Assembly: GCA_015680905.1 (NCBI GenBank)
Contig: CM027381.1
Location: forward strand, 92,405,501 to 92,469,500
From: Coptis chinensis
Lineage: Eukaryota > Streptophyta > Magnoliopsida > Ranunculales > Ranunculaceae
Length of the DNA stretch: 64,000 nucleotides
Reading direction: 5' to 3'
In this document: piece after piece, positions 59,211 through 64,000 of the stretch
How the letters are laid out: each line of letters begins with the position of its first letter
Numbering within the stretch: position 1 is the first letter of the stretch
Translations under genes and position numbers: made by a program
Notes under the pieces: model-generated
What the model was told of the DNA's origin: nothing
What the model saw: only the letters and a program-made list of their open reading frames with translations
Databases searched by the model: none

Positions 59211-60430
59211 GTTGAAAGTAATACTGAGTCTAAAAAAACCACATTGCGAGAGATACGAAACCGATGTGCAACACCGTCATAGCATACAAAACCCTTGTGA
59301 GCAGTCCTGTAACCCATGAAGGCACACCGAACAAATTGAGCAGCAAGCTTATGACGTTCATGACGGGGCAAATGGACAAAGCAAATACACCCAAAAGTAT
59401 GTAACATGTCATAGCCAGGATGTGTACTGTACAAGCGAAAATGAGGCGAGTCAAAATCTAAATGTTGAACAGGAAGTCGATTAATCAAGTGAATAGCTAT
59501 GGAGAGGGCTTCAACCCAAAATCTGGGCGAAACTGAAGATTCCAAGAGCAAAACTCGAATAACATCTAACAAGTGATGATTCTTTCTTTCAGCTACCCCA
59601 TTCTGCTGAGGGGTATCTGGACAAGAGTGTTGAGAGAGAATACCCTTTTCTTGCAAGAAAGCCTGACAGTCATGAGACAAATATTCCCCGCCATTGTCGG
59701 ACCTCAGAATCTTAATGCTGGATGAGAATTGTGTCTCAATGAAAGCTACAAAAGTCTTAAGAACAGTACTGGCCTCACTCTTAGAACGAAGAAAATATAT
59801 CCAAGTGTAACGACTGAAATCATCAATAAACGTCACAAAATATTTATAATTAGCATGTGAGGTGACGGGTGCCTTTCCCCAAATATCACTATGAATAATC
59901 TGAAAACATTTATCAGCTCGACTCCCATGAACTGGAAATGGAAGAGTCTTGCTTTTCCCAAGTTTACAAGTATCACAATCAAAAGACAAACTAGAAAACT
60001 GAGACTGATCTTTATCTTTATTACCCAATAAACCAATTTTCAACAAATTAGAGACAAAATTAGAGCATTGGGATGGCCCAATCTTTTATGCCAAATTTCA
60101 TGCCTACGTCCAACACTAATACAAGCCAAAGACATAGTAGTAGGAATAGTAAACTGTAAAGGAAACAATCTTCCGACTTTAGGCCCCTTCGCTATCACCT
60201 TCCCTGACCCCTGATCCTGCACAAGACAACCGACACGGGAGAAAAACACATCACAGTTATTGTCAACTAATTGACCAATTGAAATCAGATTAGTTGATAA
60301 ACCCGGAGAGACAAAAATAATATTAAAAGAAGACCCAATATCACCAACTGCAATGATCGGGAGGGTACTGCCATTAGCAATCTGAATGTGTTGCATCCCA
60401 GTATATCGCCGAATGTTGTGCAAAGAATTA
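59170..60430 (-). pseudogene. Copia protease/integrase region
   Basis: Contains the pre-integrase zinc part (HKRLGHPN ... CDTCKLGK) and the integrase core (IHSDIWGKAP, YFVTFIDDFSRYTW, LRSDNGGEY, QQNGVAERKN). Fossil, broken. Confidence 0.9.
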
Positions 60431-60434
60431 CAAC

Positions 60435-61403
60435 TAGGGGTGGGAATTTGGCCCTAACGACCCTAACCCGGCCCTGACTGACCCGACCCTAAGCCCTATA
60501 AAGCCCTCACAACTAAAGCCCTCACAGAGTTTAGGGCAGGGCCGACCCGGCCCTAATGCCTTCTAAGGCAGGGTCAAGGCTAAGGTTCTGAAACATAGGC
60601 CCGACCCTAACCAAGCCCTAGTTATAATTTCACTATAAAATACACAACTAAAACTATCCAACTCCTTGTTATATATTTTCAATTAAAATAACACTGTCCT
60701 TTGTAATTTATCACTTACCGTATGGGTACTTCTAATAACTTGTCTTATATCATAAAAACTTGTAAACCTAATTGTTTCTATCTCACAACTCACGTACACC
60801 TCACAACTCCCCATCTAACCTAGTCGCCAAGAACAATAATGAGCACTGGGCACTAGCCTAATGAAAAATAGGTTGACGTCAGTAAAAACTCATTCCATAC
60901 TCTTATTTGTCTTTGTGTTCTTCAATGTTAAATGTAATTTTGGTGAGATTTGAGTACAAGAAATGACGGATTTATGTCAGTGAAAGCTCATTCCAAAATG
61001 TGTCTTGTGCATTTTCACTGTAATTTTGAAATATAAATATGAGTCTCTATGTACTTTAGTTTATTAGATTGTGGATATGCATTTTAAATTGTTGGACTTA
61101 TCAATAATTATTACTAGATTGGTTGTTATTCAAATTTCAAAGTGGTGGGACTTTGAGTTTGCAAATCTTTGAATTTTTTTTGTAATATAAATGAGTTTTA
61201 AAACCGATGCGATAAAAGAATAAAATATAGGCCCGCCCTAGGCCCTAAAGCTGTTAAAGAGGGCTTAGGGTAGGGTTAGGGCTTGAAATTTAGACTTATG
61301 ACCCGCCCTATATAGGGACTTTAGGGGCTTTCCGACCCTAATAACTGAAAGGCTTTAAATGTTTAGGGTAGGCTAGCCCGACCTGGCCCATTGCCCACCC
61401 CTA
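60435..61403. mobile_element. Non-autonomous hAT-type element (969 bp) nested in the copia fossil
   Basis: Ends TAGGGGTGGGAATTTGGCC and GGCCCATTGCCCACCCCTA form an imperfect inverted repeat. An 8-bp target duplication ATTACAAC flanks it (60427-60434 and 61404-61411), as expected for hAT elements. The ends are rich in CCCTAA/GGCCCT motifs, while the middle is AT-rich. No transposase is coded. It inserted after the copia element was in place. Confidence 0.9.
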
Positions 61404-61479
61404 ATTACAACTACCTGTCATATGATTGGATGCTCCGGAATCAACAAACTAGGTAAAAGAAACAATAATGCTCTTACCT

Positions 61480-62520
61480 TGTAATCCCAAGGCGAAAAGG
61501 CGAAAATAATCATTTGTTGAACCGGTTCGGTAAAGAGTAGGTTTGGTAGTGGTGCTAGCCTCATGAGAGTGTGGAAGGAGGACCCTAAACATTAGCTTGA
61601 AAAGAATAAGCTTTCCGGTTTTGAGGTCGTGTGGGACACTCCTTGATAATATGCCCCGGTTCCTTACAGTAATTGCAGACTTTTTGAGGACAATTGCGAT
61701 CAATGTGATCATACCCTTTGCAACAAAAACACTGCGTTTTGCCCTTCCCTCGTCCTTGGGCAGCATAGGCAACAGTCATCACATTAGATGAAGATATATC
61801 AGTGCCCATGACAGTTTGAGTAGCTAGCCGTTGTTCCTCACGCAAAAGTTCACCCAAGCACACATCTAGAGAAGGAACCGGATTACGATTCAACAAACCT
61901 ACCCAAGCAACCTCAAATTCGGGCCGTAATTTCATAAGAAACTGGTCCCGCTTGCTAATCTCTTGAACATCTTGGAGGGCTTGCAAGGCGTTTGCTGGGA
62001 CCTTATCATAAATGATCCCAGAGTACTCACTCCACAAGTTCTGAAAACCAGAATAGTATTGCTCAATAGTAAGAGTGCCATGATTGTAGTTAGCGATCTC
62101 TAACTCCAAATGAAACCACCGTGCATTGTTGTCTTGATAATAGATGCGCTTTAAATACTCCCACATTTCCTTAGCAGTAGTAAAAGAGTGTAAATTATTC
62201 ACCATTTGAGCCTCCATGGACCCCAAAATTCAAGAAATAATTCGTGCATCCTTCGTCTCCAATGCACCGAGATCAGTAACAGCTACGGGAGCTTTTGAGG
62301 ACCCATCAATGTGACCCCAAAACTCCTTCCCTTTTAGAAACATCTTGAACTGGAATTCCCATGTGGGATAATTCTTTCCTGTAAACTTAACACAAAAGGT
62401 TTCAACATAATTTGTTCCCGTCATAGTTTTCACTTCAAGAAATCTTGCAGACAAAACAAATTGACGCGTTGCCTTGAAAAAAAAATACACCACACATTGT
62501 ATCGAGGGCAAAGCGTTGAC
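61480..62520 (-). pseudogene. Copia gag region (UBN2 type with zinc knuckles)
   Basis: Capsid-type helical domain phrases such as MWEYLKRIYYQDNNARWFHL and, near the end, two CCHC knuckles (CFCCKGYDHIDRNC and CNYCKEPGHIIKEC). Fossil, broken. Confidence 0.9.
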
Positions 62521-62617
62521 AAAGTGTTGTCAACCCACGACCAACTGCTAGAAAACCCACACCGTTGAAGGCTGAGCAAGACCAAAACCGAGGATTCAAC
62601 ACAAACCCCACGAAGTA

Positions 62618-62630
62618 GGCTCCGATACCA
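62618..62630 (-). other. Copia primer-binding site (initiator Met tRNA type)
   Basis: The minus strand reads TGGTATCGGAGCC immediately inside the 5' LTR, the common copia PBS (usual form TGGTATCAGAGC). Confidence 0.85.
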
Positions 62631-62771
62631 TGTTAATTTACAAGACTAAATTGCTGTCAAGACCATAATATATGTCAATCTCAATCTCAGTGACATATAT
62701 GGTAATACAAATATAGCAATCACTGAATCTCTGTAAATCTCCAGCCACAATATTTGGCAACCTCATTGACA
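62631..62771 (-). repeat. Copia 5' LTR (141 bp)
   Basis: Matches 57246-57386 at about 136 of 141 positions. Very short for a copia LTR. The plus-strand reading begins TGTTAATTTACAAG and ends CCTCATTGACA. Confidence 0.95.
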
Positions 62772-62772
62772 T

Positions 62773-62853
62773 GAACAGTTTATTTAGTGTCTTGAACAAT
62801 TTTCATTTACGCTTGCTAATATGGTCGTGGGCAAGACACTAAATAAACTGTTC
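62773..62853. repeat. Perfect 22-bp inverted repeat with 37-bp loop
   Basis: GAACAGTTTATTTAGTGTC... at 62773-62794 is the exact reverse complement of 62832-62853. A further partial copy (AACACTAAATAAGCTG) lies at about 62856-62872. The copia target duplication overlaps the left arm. Confidence 0.92.
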
Positions 62854-62872
62854 AAAACACTAAATAAGCTGC

Positions 62873-64000
62873 GTCAAGACACTATATAACATATCTGTAA
62901 ACAGATAATCCGTTTAAGAGAATTCCTAAATGTTTGGGATCAACACCAAGACGCATTGCATAAATTGGTGACGTTGGACGTACACCTTTGAATCGAGGAG
63001 ACCTTTCGAATCCATACCGGTGCTGGCCTAAGCAAATGCCATTCGTGCTTAACCAAACTACCATACGTGCTTAACCAAACTACGCAACTTGTAAGGATTG
63101 GACTTACGAAATTATTTTAATAATCTAACTTTCTAACCTTATGGATGTCGACAAAATATAGTATGTTGTTGAAGATGCCAGGCGATTATATTTTTCACAA
63201 GGTGCATATTCCTTGACTACCGAGTTTAAAATTTGGGATGTTCCAGTGTTCATTATTCCGAGTGGAATATTGGAATTCCACCCAATATTTCAGTTTTTTA
63301 AAAAATCGGAAAATACAATATAGAATTGAAATATTGATAATTTCAAAATATATTAAAATTCCAAATATAGCATAAGTCGAAATATGATGAATTTCGGTTT
63401 TTGAATTTGTCTGAATTCTAATAATTCTAAAATCCTGAACTATGCTCTGTTCAGAACACTGACGGGATTACCGGAAAACATAGGTTCGGTTCTGGATTAC
63501 GGAAAACATAGGTTTAATGTAGAGTGCTAGCTACCGAAGAATATTTAGGTTAGCTAAAAGCATTGTTAAACCACCCATTGGGCTTGGGCCACATCTTGGC
63601 CATGGGTGTTGGATTTTATCCTAAAAAGTCTTAGTACTAATTAGTGATCTTCCCACTTTATCAATCCATGATGAACTCTTTTCTTGTTCAATGTGGGATT
63701 TTTCTTTTTTTCGGTCCACACACTCTCAAAGTCATAAAAACTAGTGAAATGTAAACAGAATCAACTTAACAAAATATTCTGAAACTTTTTGTGCTCTGCA
63801 CAACTAACCCAGTAAATAGAATCTCCAAATTATTAAGGCAAGACCCAATGACCTGTAGTCCCTGTAGACGAACTAAAAAAATATGTTGACTGCAGTCGTA
63901 ATTTGAAAATTCGTTTCTAATAAAACATTTCAACAATCAAACAGGCTTCTAGTTGACGTTAAGGAAAGAACTTTGACATGGCAGTCCACCCCATTGGCCT
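62873..64000. other. Intergenic, no gene assigned
   Basis: A minus-strand frame at 62882-63064 has no recognised family. A short tandem repeat of GGAAAACATAGGTT units lies near 63473-63515. Nothing else recognised. Confidence 0.45.

Larger units (their letters stand above)
57246..62771 (-). mobile_element. Ty1/copia retrotransposon fossil, 5.5 kb
   Basis: Complete in outline: two 141-bp LTRs with TG...CA ends, a 5-bp target duplication TGAAC on both sides (57241-57245, 62772-62776), a primer-binding site matching initiator-Met tRNA usage, a polypurine tract, and gag, integrase, reverse transcriptase and RNase H parts in copia order on the minus strand. The coding part is broken in several places (at least half a dozen breaks), and a 969-bp DNA element is inserted between gag and the integrase part. 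The LTRs differ at about 5 of 141 positions, all transitions, which suggests an age of a few million years under commonly assumed plant rates. This is a rough estimate from a very short LTR. Confidence 0.95.

Noticed and set aside
62882-63064. 60-codon minus-strand frame
   Set aside because: Protein-like composition but no recognised family or splice context.
1-64000. tRNA, rRNA or organelle DNA insertions
   Set aside because: No cloverleaf with recognisable A and B boxes, no rRNA core sequence and no chloroplast or mitochondrial gene was recognised; a tRNA scan would be needed to exclude small ones.

Overview
The window is AT-rich plant nuclear DNA, almost certainly from a flowering plant and probably a eudicot. 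The evidence is the set of recognisable sequences: cellulose synthase, class III peroxidase, cytochrome P450, UDP-arabinopyranose mutase, DUF295 F-box, phytocyanin, C2H2 repressor with an EAR motif, and typical plant CACTA, Harbinger, hAT, Helitron and Ty1/copia elements. The species cannot be fixed from the sequence alone. Only one convincing complete host gene is present, a two-exon stellacyanin-like phytocyanin on the minus strand (47547-48320). Almost everything else is mobile DNA or short, decayed pieces of host genes.

Layout. 490-1354: DHHC palmitoyltransferase remnant. 2462-12129: a CACTA transposon with CACTACACCA ends, an ATA target duplication and subterminal repeats. It holds the 3' part of a Helitron with a 55-bp minisatellite, a Sec7 (ARF-GEF) fragment and an intron-bearing block of Tudor-SN (TSN1). 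13248-14905: remnants of CesA, a CCCH zinc-finger gene and a C2H2 zinc-finger gene. 15661-18180: decayed RPA70-like gene. 23742-27473: remnants of UDP-arabinopyranose mutase and PRP8, a small dsRNA-binding-like ORF and a Helitron-like mini-gene. 28735-31442: PIF/Harbinger element carrying only a Myb/SANT ORF1. 33402-34084: hAT transposase fragment. 36025-39040: pieces of eIF2-beta, SWC5, CYP, peroxidase and DUF295, with the CYP and peroxidase pieces fused.

40075-53356: two copies of the 5' part of a Helitron transposase gene. Between them lie a complete non-autonomous Helitron (41460-46144), the phytocyanin gene, a Ty3/gypsy gag fossil and a long LTR with primer site. 53545-53760: P4-ATPase fragment. 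54741-55970: tandem repeats and a TG/CA array. 57246-62771: a Ty1/copia fossil with 141-bp LTRs and a TGAAC target duplication, itself split by a 969-bp hAT-type element (60435-61403, target duplication ATTACAAC).

The genes do not form a pathway. The common theme is capture and shuffling of gene pieces at DNA level: introns are kept, orientations are mixed, and unrelated pieces abut. No new functional system can be demonstrated. The most interesting items are the CACTA element with several captured genes, the Helitron that seems to have read past its old terminus, the P450-peroxidase fusion, the Helitron mini-gene with motifs out of order, and the exon-duplicated Helitron 5' gene. All family assignments were made by reading translations by eye; no search was run.
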